Assembly (NCBI GenBank): GCA_029204225.1
Contig: CM055098.1
Span: 16,791,775-16,855,774, forward strand
Source of the DNA: Diphasiastrum complanatum
Lineage: Eukaryota; Streptophyta; Lycopodiopsida; Lycopodiales; Lycopodiaceae
DNA length: 64,000 nt
Reading direction: 5' to 3'
The position numbers and the translations under genes are program-made. The notes beneath the pieces are model-generated. The model saw only the letters and a list, made by a program, of their open reading frames with translations. It made no database searches and was not told where the DNA came from. Positions 1-9,845 of this stretch are shown piece by piece (the stretch's first letter is position 1; each line of letters begins with the position of its first letter).

Positions 1-491
1 CAAGCTTGAGAGAGAAAATGCTAACTATTCAATACTCGATGATTGATCTTCATGCTTCAAAAATCTCGTGATGTAGGAATATGAACAACTATTTATACTA
101 AGCACTTAGGTCACCAAATGCGTCATCTAGTCGGTTGTGATGTGTTGGCAACCATCCAGTTAGGACTTCTCAAAAATTACTTGCTGATAAATTAATGCAA
201 GTCGGTGGCTTTGGTCGTAAACAGTCTGTCTGTAGATTTGAAGGTGAACTGTCACTCTGTATAAATGAACGTAAACTGTCATGCGAAAAATGGGAAGGTC
301 TTCACCAACATCATTTTCTGAACATTTGAGGCATCCAAAAAGACGAAAATCCCAAAATTGCCGGCACTATGAGACATTTTTGAATAGTTATGCAGACTGT
401 GTAAAAACATGAAAAAATCTGTAGGTCTGGATAAAAGTTGGACGAAGATTAAAAATGTCGATTAGTCGATTAGTAGGAGAATAATCCAACA
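1..491 (-). mobile_element. 3' LTR (partial) of a minus-strand copia element
   Basis: The stretch ends on the plus strand in CCAACA (486-491), the complement of a TGTTGG LTR start, directly beside a purine-rich tract and the end of a copia RNase H reading frame. That is the expected layout of a 3' LTR read on the minus strand. The other LTR end lies outside the window, so length and target duplication cannot be judged. Confidence 0.6.
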
Positions 492-502
492 CTCTCCCTT
501 AA
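492..502 (-). promoter_or_regulatory. Polypurine tract of the minus-strand copia element
   Basis: Read on the minus strand this is TTAAGGGAGAG, immediately followed by the TGTTGG start of the LTR. Such a tract primes plus-strand DNA synthesis in LTR retrotransposons. Position and composition are both as expected. Confidence 0.6.
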
Positions 503-1475
503 TCTAAATCCATGAATGCCTTGACCTTTAATCTTATTTTTGCACAGAAATTTCTATGTGTATCCAAGCTTAATGCTTTGGTAAAAATATCTATTGTCAT
601 ATCTTCTTGCATTCGACAGTACTGCAATCTAATCTCTTTGTCGAGAACTTTGATTCTAACATAGTGATACTTGAGTTCAATGTGCTTACTCCTAGAATGA
701 AATCTAGGGTTGGCTGACAAGGCAATGGCACTTTGATTATCACAAAATAGTAATGTCGGAGCATATTGATTCAGACTGATATTTGAAAGTTTTTTTTTTT
801 TAAAATTGCTTCCTTTGTAGCTTGTGAGGCTGTGATATATTCTGATTCTGTAGAAGATAGAGCTATCAAAGATTGCTTGCGACTGTTCCAGGAAATGGGA
901 CCATTGTTGAGGAAGAATGTAAATCCAGAAGTAGATTTACGAGTGTCTACATCTCCTGTCCAACTTGCATCTATGTAACCACTGGGTAAATTGAGTTTGT
1001 CGTTGTTGACTTCTCCATAACAAATGCAAAAGTCAATAGTAGCTCAAAGATATCTCATGACTCTGATAAGAGCCTTCCAATGTGTCATACCAAGATTAGT
1101 CATATACTAACTTAAGGAGCTGACTGCAAAAGTTATGTCTGGCCTGGTACAGATCATTGCATACATAAGAGAACTTATTATCGAATGATAAGGATACTCA
1201 CGCATCTGCTCCTTCCCTTCGATTGTTCGGGGACACTAGTCCTTTGACAATTTGAGACCTGGTTCCATTGGTGAGAGAGCTGACTTGTAATTAACCAGAT
1301 TATATCTGACTAACATACTGTACATGTACTTCTGCTGAAAAATGTAGATCAACTTTCGATTTTTGTCTCTGTGTATTTGAATACCAAGGTAGAAATGAGC
1401 TTCACCCAGATGGGTCATGTCAAATTCGGAAGATAACATTGACTTGTTGGATTTATCTCCTCTACTCTCCTAAAT
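499..1475 (-). pseudogene. Copia reverse transcriptase end and RNase H, broken
   Basis: Minus-strand copia pol remnant. The upstream part (1236-1439) contains the RT segment FDMTHLGEAHFYLGIQI. The downstream part (499-720) holds the C-terminal end of RNase H, with RSKHIELKYHYVR and a DIFTKAL motif, the usual closing motifs of copia polyproteins. Between them the RNase H motifs SLSSTESEY and CDNQSA can be read in other frames, with a homopolymer of T near 790 disrupting the frame. Upstream of 1440 the frame meets a stop within about 20 codons, so the element is truncated or interrupted there. The protein ends just before the polypurine tract. Confidence 0.8.
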
Positions 1476-2750
1476 CTCATTTTAATCTGCCTCCATTCAT
1501 GCTGCATTTTTACTCACGTTGTCGCACGGTCTGCATATTTACATGTAAAATAAGACAGACGAATAAAAAACGATTGTCTGCATAAATACAAGTAAATTCT
1601 CACATGCGAAGAAAAGGCAAAAAGAACGCGACACTGTGTTTTTACACGCGTTTTGTGACAGGCGAAAAAGGCGACACTATCTTACAAAATGCCAAAGGTG
1701 CCCTAGGAAAAGCGAAGGCACCCTATAAATCAAATTTTTCTTCTCATCTTCACCAACGTTCATTTCAGCGAAGACTGACGTCATGGCCCTTTTCACACTC
1801 ATCTCATACAACTGTGCTAACAGATTTGACAACGACAGCAGCCACCCACGATCTCCTACAAACAGCACATCCACTTTGTACTTTCTTCATCTGCACACCT
1901 GTAAATTGTGTATATATATAGAATACCATTTGCGTATTCAGCATGAATGAATGAAACGTGTGTGTAAAATAGAACATGTATCAGAAGCCTATCAGAGATA
2001 GACGAAGTAGATGCCCTCGCGCATTGATTTCTTTATTGTCAGTAATAGGTTCATTCCGTTTACAGATTGAATTAGCTTTGTAGAGCACGTAGTTTCATCC
2101 ACTATATTGACATGTATATTTTACTATACTTAATCTGATAACAGCTCTTTTGTTCTGCGTTCAGATTTGTGTCAATATCACTATGTTTTTCTTCATTCTG
2201 TCTGACTATCTTGTTGCTCAATCTGGTAATCTGTTCTTAGCGAGTTATTATTAGTCCAGTTGTTGACGACTAATATTTAGTCTTGCCTTTCGCAAATCAT
2301 TCACGACTGATTATCATTTGTGACTGATTATCAGTCGCGCTCAAACTAGCTCTTTCGCGAATCATTCGCGACTAATAATTTGTCTAGCTATTTGCAACAA
2401 ATTATTCTTCTGATGTTCTCTTAAAGTTTGGCTACGTAATGTTAGTGATTTCTATCACTAACATTTTTGTTTGTTTCTGATAGGTATAGTAATGCTTAGG
2501 AAAGGAGTAATATAGCTCATTCCGTTGTGACAAACATATTCCGTTCGAGTTCGTTTCTTGTTCGAGTTTCGAGTTCGCTTCTTTTTTATGTTCGTTTTCT
2601 TTTCGAGCTATTTTCGTTTCTCACACACGACACACCCTCTTTCTCCAACAGACTTGCCTTCTATTATCAGATCGATACTGTTGTCGAAAAGCAATGTGTC
2701 GTCCACGTGATAATGATAAAAGACTGTTGCATTGTCTTGAAGTAAACATT
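1476..2750. repeat. Non-coding stretch, LTR-like, between two copia fragments
   Basis: No protein similarity was recognised in any frame. A TATA-like run lies at about 1908-1920. A pair of roughly 30-bp direct repeats built around TTTCGCRAATCATTCRCGACT lies near 2288 and 2352. Position between two copia fragments and the TATA run suggest an LTR or leader of another element, but no boundary or target duplication was found. Confidence 0.3.
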
Positions 2751-2756
2751 CGAATC

Positions 2757-3490
2757 TTAAGAGCTTGGTGTGTATTTGTGATCAATAAGAAAAGTATTGA
2801 TCCTTTGAAACCATGCTCGAGCATATTGCTTCAAGCCATAAAGTGCTTTATGGAGTTTACACACATGATTGTGTTTACCTTCGATAATATAACCTTCGGG
2901 TTGCACCATGTAAATGTCTTCTTTGATAACTCCATTAAGATATGCTGTATGTACATCCATTTGATGTGTTTCCAAATCTGCTACAACAACAAACGATAAT
3001 AAAAGTCGAATAGAAGAATGCTTGACTATTGAACTGAAGGTCTGAGTGTAATCGAACTGTAATCATACTGTAGTTGTTGAATTGCAGCATCATCATCTTC
3101 GGATTCATCGTTGATATGTTGTTCGTCAAAAGTGGATGAGCTTGGACCTTCAATAGGAATAGTCGATTGAGGAACCTTGAAGTTCAATATGTCAGACGAG
3201 TCAGACAAGTCGGCTAAATGGGCTTTGCCTTTTCCCTTGAGGTCGATAAATTGATCTTCGATGAAGATGACATCCCGGCTAGTGAATATCTTCGACTCGA
3301 TTACATTGAACAACTTGTAAGCTTGATTTGAAGTAGTGTAACTGATGAAAATACATTTGATACTCTGAAAGTCGAAGATCTTTTTGAGGTCATGAGGAAT
3401 CTGCGTATAAGCACTACATCCAAAACTCATAAGTTTGATAAATATCAAATCGGCCTTGAAACTTTGCCAATGCTTTTTGATACTCAACTT
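2757..3490 (-). pseudogene. Copia fragment: integrase C-terminus then reverse transcriptase start
   Basis: Minus-strand fragment of a copia family different from its neighbours. At 3026-3487 the integrase C-terminal region is visible (FGCSAYTQIP, then a KCIFISYTTSNQAYKLF stretch and a SRDVIF motif). At 2757-2975 the RT start follows: MDVHTAYLNG, IYMVQPEGY and LYGLKQYARAW. Stops and frame changes separate the two. It directly joins a gag-protease-integrase fragment of another copia family near 3626, so one element lacks its 3' half and the other its 5' half. Confidence 0.8.
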
Positions 3491-3625
3491 TTCTGAACAA
3501 ATATTCGATCTCTGTTACTGAGACAGGACGATCTAGAATTTGTGTCTGCAAGTATGTGTCTCTCTCAAGGGTGGTCACATCCAATTCACCTTGAAGATGT
3601 TCACGTTCAAGCTCGGCCATGTTCA

Positions 3626-4720
3626 ATTGTCCGGCTAATAGTAGGACCTATAATATTTTCTCACAATTTATTTCGAGTTTGATTCTAATTCGAGTTTTTT
3701 TGCTGGAATTCGAACTGGCGATTCGAGTTTGTCAGGTACTCGATCTTGACCTCCCTCTAATTCTGGTAATTCTCTTTCATCTTCTGCTTGTTTTTCTTGT
3801 GTCGTCGTTGGTAGCTCATAATAGTTTCTGAGAATTTCATAGCCGACTAGATCACTGTCTGCTATGTATTTCGACTCATTTAATTTGACATCTCGAACAA
3901 CTTTTATCTTGCCAGTTTCGGATACATAGACACAACAATATGACAAATGTAACTTGAATCCTACCAGAAAACCTTGTTTTTTCTTTTCGTCGAGTTTCTT
4001 TCTTAGCTTATCTGGCATGCACATATACACTACGCATCCAAATGTCTGAACATGTGTTAGATTTGGCTTTGACTTCCACCATATCTCATGAGGAGTTTTA
4101 ATCGATATTCGAGATTTTAGAATACAATTCTAAAGATAATTTGATATAGCCACTGATTCTGCCCACAACTGTTTTGGTGCTTTCGCATGAGCCATCATAC
4201 ACCTTGCAGCTTCCATAAGTGTATGACTTTTTCGTTCAGCTATACCATTGTGATGAGATGTGTATGATGCAGTCTTTGTATGCATAATACCTCGATCAGT
4301 ACAGTAACCCTTAAATTCGTTGGAAATGTACTTATCTCCACGATCTGTGCAAATCTGCTTTAGCTTATTGCTTGTCTGTTTCTCAGCCCAATTCGTATAC
4401 TCAATGAATTTTTCGAAAGCTTCAGATTTAGTACGTATAAAGTATATCATAGCGAAATTGTTGAAGTCATCAATAAACGTAATGAAGTATTTTGCATCAC
4501 CCAGTGACAATACTCCAAATGATTGTCCACAAATATCTGAATGCACAATTTCAAGTACCTTAGTTGCTTTATAAACATCCTTACTGAAAGGTGTTCTAGT
4601 CATCTTGCCTTTAAGACAAGATTCACAAGTACTTCGAATATCTCTACTTTCGACTCCTTGAATTCTCTAACTTTTGTTGGCTTGGTGCAAGGCTTCCATG
4701 ATCATGTGACATAGCCTCTT
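3626..4720 (-). pseudogene. Copia integrase (family A, copy 1), broken
   Basis: Integrase core at 4130-4603 with the catalytic-core pattern of copia elements: HSDICG (first Asp), a TDRG segment (second Asp) and the HHNGIAERK stretch with the Glu. Compared with the sister copy at 54219-55385 it has extra changes such as TDRGDKY in place of the usual GGEY, and an HHNG for QHNG change. The C-terminal part at 3668-4030 (KLRKKLDEKKKQGFLVGF, VRDVKLNESKY) is in a separate frame after stops near 4130. The RT that should follow is missing, replaced by another family's sequence. Confidence 0.85.
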
Positions 4721-4750
4721 GTGCCACAGTACATCTGTTGATTCCTGAGT

Positions 4751-5145
4751 TTAATTGACTTGTTCGATTCTTGTTCGAAAGTTCAAGTGATATAAGTTTT
4801 CTTCTCTGTTGCCTTCAGCAACCAGGTTGTCAGAATCTTCCTCGAACAACTTACAAGAGTTCTTCGTGAAGGTTACTGACATGCTTGTATCGACTATCTT
4901 AGCTACAGATAGAAGATCTTTATCAAGAGTAGGGACATACAGAAATTCCTCTAGTTTCTTGTCTCCCTGATTCGTGTCCAGCCATAGTACACCAGTTGCA
5001 TCACCCACATGTTTAGAATCATCTCCTATTATAATAAATCTTGAATAGTTCGTCTTCTTGTACTCAGACAATATTTGTTTCGGGGATACAAAATGTGAGG
5101 TGGCTCCCGAATCAAGTACTACTTCTCAAATTCTTGAATCAGGTG
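4751..5145 (-). pseudogene. Copia aspartic protease (family A, copy 1)
   Basis: The frame reads SEYKKTNYSRFIIIGD, then VLYVPTL-like and DKDLLSVAKI, typical of the copia protease and the start of the gag-pre-integrase domain. The active-site DSG lies upstream near 5105-5125, where the plus strand reads the complement of an LDSGATSHF-type motif, and a stop interrupts shortly above it. It lies between the gag and integrase of the same decayed element. Confidence 0.75.
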
Positions 5146-5187
5146 AATATCATAGATCAGCACTAACATAAGTTGCTGAGTTTCTTG

Positions 5188-5760
5188 TCATCTTGTCTTA
5201 TGCTGCTCTTGGCATTCTGCTTTGTCTTTAACATAGTTTGAATATGAAGGTTCGCTTCGATTCTGTTCCTTTTTGTTTCTGGGATTCTGATAAAAGTCTA
5301 TTGCTACATGACCCCGTTCACAATGAATGCATTCAATCTTTGGATTTAACCAACACTTTTCTTCTGTGTGACCTAATCTTCTGCATCTATTGCAGATCTT
5401 CTTATCACCAGAATCCTTCTGTTGTTTTCCATATTGTTGTTCATTTGTCTTAGACTCATTTTTCTTAGACGACTCTCTCTTAAACTTAGACTTCTTAGAA
5501 TATTTATTCTTCTGAGTAAATAGAGCATTTTCGGAATCACCATTATCGTCATAGCGTTCGCGAGCTTCTAATTTCTCCTTAACTCCGTCTATTGCGTTTT
5601 GAAGTGTCATTGTCGCATCTTTCGCCAATAAGATTCGAGTTGTGTGGAATGACCTGGGTAGGGCTCGAAGAAAATAACTAAGATGTTTTTCTTTTGTAAT
5701 TGTATTTTCTACACCAAAATTTTGCAAGTAGCATATATAAGAGATCATGTCTATCATATA
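5188..5760 (-). pseudogene. Copia gag with two zinc knuckles (family A, copy 1), 5' truncated
   Basis: The 189-residue frame holds the end of a UBN2-type copia gag (LRALPRSFHTTRILLAK), a lysine- and glutamate-rich hinge, then a good CCHC knuckle, CNRCRRLGHTEEKC, and a second, degenerate knuckle CIHCERGHVAID in which the last Cys is changed. Gag forms the virus-like particle and the knuckles bind RNA. The sister copy at 55962-56931 keeps the N-terminal half that is missing here beyond 5760. Confidence 0.8.
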
Positions 5761-6360
5761 GCATTGGTGTAAGGTATGCTTTATATATTTCTACATGTTT
5801 AATATACTCATACATTTAATGTTGGCAAATATGCATGTAAAATGTTCAGGCTATATGCAATCTACTATTTGGAGAAAGAGCTTTATCATTAGCAAAGTTC
5901 ACCAAAGATATGACATATGCAAGTCATCCATTAGAAATTATATGTATGTACATGTGTTGTAATGATAGGTCAAAACCATCATTGTATATACTAGAAAATA
6001 TACACTCAAACCAAGATCCATACATATGATGCTCAAGCTTTACTCCATATCAAGAGCCAATTGGCAATCTAATTACTCATATAATGTTTTATACCTCCTA
6101 GTTATAGTAGAAAGGTTTATCTCACATTTGATTCAACTTCCATATGTGTTCCACTTATAATTGATTGAAGAGATTTTTTTATGCCTCTATGTGAACAAAC
6201 TTCAATATTGCACTCATAAATATTACAATATAGATGTAGCTTTCATGTAAATTGAGACCAAATACATATGCTGTTTTCAAGTGAGTTAGCCCACAACTAG
6301 TACCATGGTGTGTTTTGTTGATGATTTATCTTATGAATTCGTTGATTGTTGCTTTTTAAA
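5761..6360. repeat. AT-rich dispersed repeat, no gene seen
   Basis: No coding signal was recognised. Part of the stretch (about 6040-6350) resembles 27040-27380 in the same orientation, with interrupted matches around CATATCAAGAGCCAA / CATATCAGGAGACAA and a shared TATAGTAGAAAGG / TATGGTAGAGAG. The two are diverged copies of a dispersed repeat of unknown class. Confidence 0.4.
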
Positions 6361-6742
6361 ACATTGGGTAACACAAGTATAGTACACCAATGGATAATAG
6401 AACCCAAGAAAACCCTTTATATGAAATGAGATAGAGAAGAGAGAAGATATGTCTCTCTACAAGTTACATCCTTTTATAACAGGTCCAAACCCTATTTGGC
6501 CACTTGGCTTTCCCACCAGAAAGCTAACCCTACTATTTTTGGGTCTAGATTCAAAGTACCCAACATTCAAATTTGAATCTACTCAAACTCGACTTCTAAC
6601 TTTCCCACACTTTCAAAAAGTTTTTATTCAAATGAAATTTAGACTAATGAACTTTGAAAAGTCAAACTGTAAGTCAAACAACTTGGCCTCAATTTGCCAA
6701 ATATAAAAATATAGCAAATATGATCAAACTAGTTGAATCTTT
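6361..6742 (-). repeat. LTR-like repeat R, copy 1 (minus orientation)
   Basis: Shares block order and many short matches with 18747-19227 and 37831-38614: an ACACCAATGGATA block, a TTTATAACAGGT-like TATA stretch, AACATTCAAATTTGAAT, and a final GATCAAACTAGTTGA..TTTCACA. Read on the minus strand it starts TGTGAAAGATTC, an LTR-like start. No polypurine tract or primer site was found beside it, so LTR identity is inferred. Confidence 0.5.
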
Positions 6743-7776
6743 CACAACAAGTTTAGATACATATAGATTCTTTTGATGAAATCATTACATGTTATTGAAT
6801 ACATGTTGATTCTATCATAACCACCACAATAAACATTTCTTAATGAGCACCCTTGATAATCTTTCAAATAACACGTGCTAGCTTTTACAACTTCAATAAC
6901 ACTTTAAAAAAAATAAACTTATATTTATAGAGTAACAAAGTATTTTGTGATGGACCTATTTAGAATTTGGTGGATAGTCAAAGTTTTAAGTATGCATCAA
7001 ACCACAATTCTTATTCTTCAAAAATCATGTAGTGGCATAAAAAGAGTAGCACGCCATGTGCTACCATTTTTGGGATTATGGGTAGAAAAAACTTGCAGAT
7101 TTCGCAAAAAATTTACTCGTAGAATGTCAAAACCTTACTTGTAGAAGAGTCCAATAATCAATGATAGTACATAGCAAAAAAAACGCTTTCCAAATTTTTT
7201 TATTTAAAATGAGAGAAAATGGAGAACTTGGACAAATTTGGATTTTCAAGTAGACATTGTAATTCAATGGATTCAAAATTTAATAGAGTATGACATTTGT
7301 TATCAATAACATTCCATTTGAATTCAAAGGCATGAAAAGTCTTCACATGTATGTCATATTCTGATGAATTGTAAATTCACTAGAATCTGAAAACATGTAG
7401 AATTTAATGACACTTACACACATCGGAATCCAATGAATTTGGAAATTAATGAAATTTGACGAATCCAAAAAATTTCAAAAATTGAAAGCTAATTGAAAAT
7501 CTCATTGTTGCCACTTCTTTATTTTGACTATTTGAGAATTTATTTAAGGAAAATATTTGTGAATATCAAATTGGTGCATCTAAATTTGAAAGATTATCAG
7601 GAGTGCTCATTAAGGAATGTTTATTGTGGTGATTATGATATAATCAACATGTATTCAATAACATGTAATGATTTCATCAAAAGAATCTATATGCATCTAA
7701 ACTTGTTGTGAAAGATTCAACTAGTTTGATCATATTTGCTACATTTTTATATTTGGCAAATTGAGGCCAAGTTGGG
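6680..7776. repeat. Inverted repeat with arms 6680-6872 and 7586-7776
   Basis: The left arm (CAACTTGGCCTCAATTTGCC at its start) reappears as its reverse complement at 7586-7776, ending at the matching GGCAAATTGAGGCCAAGTTG. Each arm contains the terminal part of LTR-like repeat R plus about 130 bp of flanking DNA, so the flank was duplicated in inverted orientation, not only the LTR. Confidence 0.75.
6873..7133 (-). mobile_element. MITE family F, partial copy
   Basis: Matches the right half of the complete element at 51689-52258: ATTTATAGAGTAACAAAG, GATGGACCTATTTAGAATTT, ATGCATCAAACCACAA, GTGCTACCATTTT, and the terminus TACTCGTAGAATGTCAAAACC ending near 7133. Only one terminal repeat is present, so it is a truncated copy. 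A reverse-complement relative lies at 7777-8060. Confidence 0.65.
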
Positions 7777-8378
7777 TTTTCACATTCTGCGAGTAAATCT
7801 TTTGCGAGTTCTGCAAGTTTCTTCTACCCATAATCCCAAAAATGGTAGCACATGGCGTGCTACTCTTTTTATGCCACTACATGATATTTGAAAAATAAGA
7901 ATTGTGGTTTGATGCATACTTAAAACTTTGGCTATCCATCAAATTTTAAATAGGTCCATCACAAAATACTTTGTTACTCTATAAATATAAGTTTTTTGTT
8001 TTTTTAAAGTGTTATTGAAGTTGTAAAAGCTAGCATGCCGGCGTGCTAGCTTTCAAATTTTGTATTTCAAAAATATGGTTTTTTTGAAAAACTTTTTGAA
8101 AAATTAGATTTCTTTTTGGAGCTGATAACTAGCATGCCGGTGTGCTAGTTGAGTAAATTATAAAATGAAAAAGGTATTTTGACACATTTGAGAATCAAAT
8201 TTTGAGTAAACACATTATTTCAGAATATTTCTTTCAACCTCCAAACATAGTAAGCCGATATGCTGAATAAAACAACAACAAAAAAAATTGCAACTTTTAA
8301 AGATAGCACGTCGACGTGCTATATGAAATGAGAAAAAAAAAAATTGTAGCCTCCAAACCAAGCGTGGTAAGGCCAACT
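7777..8378 (+). mobile_element. MITE family F copy with internal palindromes
   Basis: Begins with the family terminus GGTTTTCACATTCTGCGAG and continues as the reverse complement of 6873-7133. Beyond the terminal repeat it holds three near-perfect palindromes with the same core: GCTAGCATGCCGGCGTGCTAGC near 8031 style (core GCATGCCGGCGTGC), CTAGCATGCCGGTGTGCTAG near 8131, and AGCACGTCGACGTGCT near 8303. The far terminus is not seen before the LTR that begins at 8379. Inserted in repeat R immediately after 7776. Confidence 0.6.
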
Positions 8379-8667
8379 GTGAAAAATGCAAAAGTAAGCT
8401 TGGTAGAGGCCAAAAATCATGTATATAGGATGATTACACATGTGTGGAGCCTGTTCCCACGTGTGAAAATAGTGTACTTGTCATGTACCATAATCATATA
8501 GGCTGTACATATGATTTAATTCAAGTTATAGTGGCTAAAAAGGCCAAAAACTAGTTTTCTAGACATATGACACATGGCATCAATCTATTGATTGCATGAG
8601 CCACATCCTTTGGTTAGGTGTCATATCCCATGTGTAGAGGACAGCTCACATGTGTGTAAACTAGCAT
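8379..8667 (+). mobile_element. LTR fragment of the non-autonomous copia lineage X
   Basis: Starts TGTGAAAAATGCAAAAGTAA and is nearly the reverse complement of 31513-31801, the 3' LTR of the element ending at 31801. It keeps the paired palindromes (ACACATGTGTGG and CCCACGTGTG, 8436-8466) and a second pair near 8627-8657. It is cut at about 8667, where a gypsy fragment begins. Confidence 0.7.
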
Positions 8668-8959
8668 TGCCTCAGGATTGTAAAGTTCATCCTATTTTTC
8701 ATGTTGCATGCTTAAAGAGGGTTTCACATGAGGGTGATAACTTGATAACAGATGAACTTGTATTGTTTCAGGAGCATGGAGAGGTGATGACGAACCTGAC
8801 AGAGTATTGGACCAGAGAGAGAGACGGCTTAGAAACCGTCTGATCCGTGAGTACTTGGTTGCGTGGCACGGTAGACCTCTCACTGATGCTACCTTGGAGA
8901 CCGCGCACGCTTTGCATGCACAACACCCTTCTTTTACGATTGTGGACGATGTTCCTTGA
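8668..8959 (+). pseudogene. C-terminal end of a chromodomain gypsy polyprotein
   Basis: The first part reads PQDCKVHPIFHVACLKRV, the integrase-to-chromodomain linker seen in chromoviruses (HPVFHVSxLK type). After a frame change between about 8780 and 8815 the frame reads RLIREYLVAWHGRPL followed by an ATLET segment, a divergent chromodomain, ending at TGA 8957-8959. In chromoviruses this domain guides integration to heterochromatin. RT and integrase core are absent. Confidence 0.75.
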
Positions 8960-9470
8960 GGAGGGAAGGAATGTTTCGTACTTATATTCCTGCCTCAGTG
9001 TGAACACGTCAGACATGTAAATTTGTAAATATTAATAGCTCACACCGGCCTATGGTGTTTTGGAAAAATGTAAATAGCAGGTTTTTGGTAACTTGTTGTC
9101 CTGCTTATATTTGGTATAGGGTACTGGGTCTTAATTTAGAGGCTGCTAGACTGACCTCCTAAAAAGTAGGAGAGTTGACCGATCCACGGGACACGTGTCA
9201 TATGCTCATTGGGACACTTGGTCCAGTGCATGAGTGACATGGGTCAGACGGTCCTCCTGCTCACTTGCCAATGTGTCAGGGTACTGCCAAGTGGCGAGTG
9301 TCGATTGTGCATGGGGTTCGCCATGTGTCGACGTTAGGAAATGGTCACGATTAAGTGGGTGCTTGAGAATCGTGTATAAGTGAGCCTAGAGAGAGGCATT
9401 CCTCGTCATAATCAAAGTGGCTGGGAGGAGACTTATCAGTAGTGCTCTTATGTGTTTATGGAGATAGTTT
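8958..9470 (+). mobile_element. Polypurine tract and 3' LTR of the chromodomain gypsy element
   Basis: The run GAGGAGGGAAGGAA (8958-8971) sits directly after the polyprotein stop and before TGTTTCGTAC, so 8972 is a convincing LTR start. A TATA-like CGTGTATAAG lies near 9371. The right boundary is not resolved; the value given is approximate. Confidence 0.55.
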
Positions 9471-9550
9471 GCCATGTACTTTGAAGAGAAATCAAAAAAG
9501 TGGATATTTCGGAGCTGCTTGGGTGTGCTTTGATGGGTATTCAAATAGCT

Positions 9551-9845
9551 TTGTGATACTAGTCCTCTACTATCATGCCATATGTAAGAATCCTAACCTA
9601 CCTCGAGCTACATTACACACCAAAATTGGCCTAATCACCTACTAACATGTGTGCATAATGGGATAGAAAAGTCAAAGTACCCCTCAAACTCAAGATTAAG
9701 GCCTATTGACTATTCAAACTCTTCATAAATGAATTAAAAAGATTATGGCTACCCTCCACACGTGGGAACATGCTCCACACATGTGAGATTTCAATATGTA
9801 CATGATATTGCAAAAGATCAAGCTAGATTTTGCCACTTATTCACA
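9551..9845 (-). mobile_element. LTR fragment, minus orientation
   Basis: This is the reverse complement of 29455-29750, including CCTAACCTACCTCGAGCTAC and the palindrome pair CCACACGTGGG / CCACACATGTGAG at 9755-9786. It ends ATTCACA at 9845, the complement of the TGTGAA LTR start. Only the 5' part of the LTR is kept. Confidence 0.65.

Noticed and set aside
1604-1921. 105-codon plus-strand frame near the TATA-like run.
   Set aside because: No family, no repeat-independent support, and it lies in LTR-like non-coding sequence.
7140-8330. Regularly spaced short palindromes suggesting a CRISPR array.
   Set aside because: Spacing is irregular and copies vary, and they lie inside a plant MITE; a CRISPR array makes no sense here.
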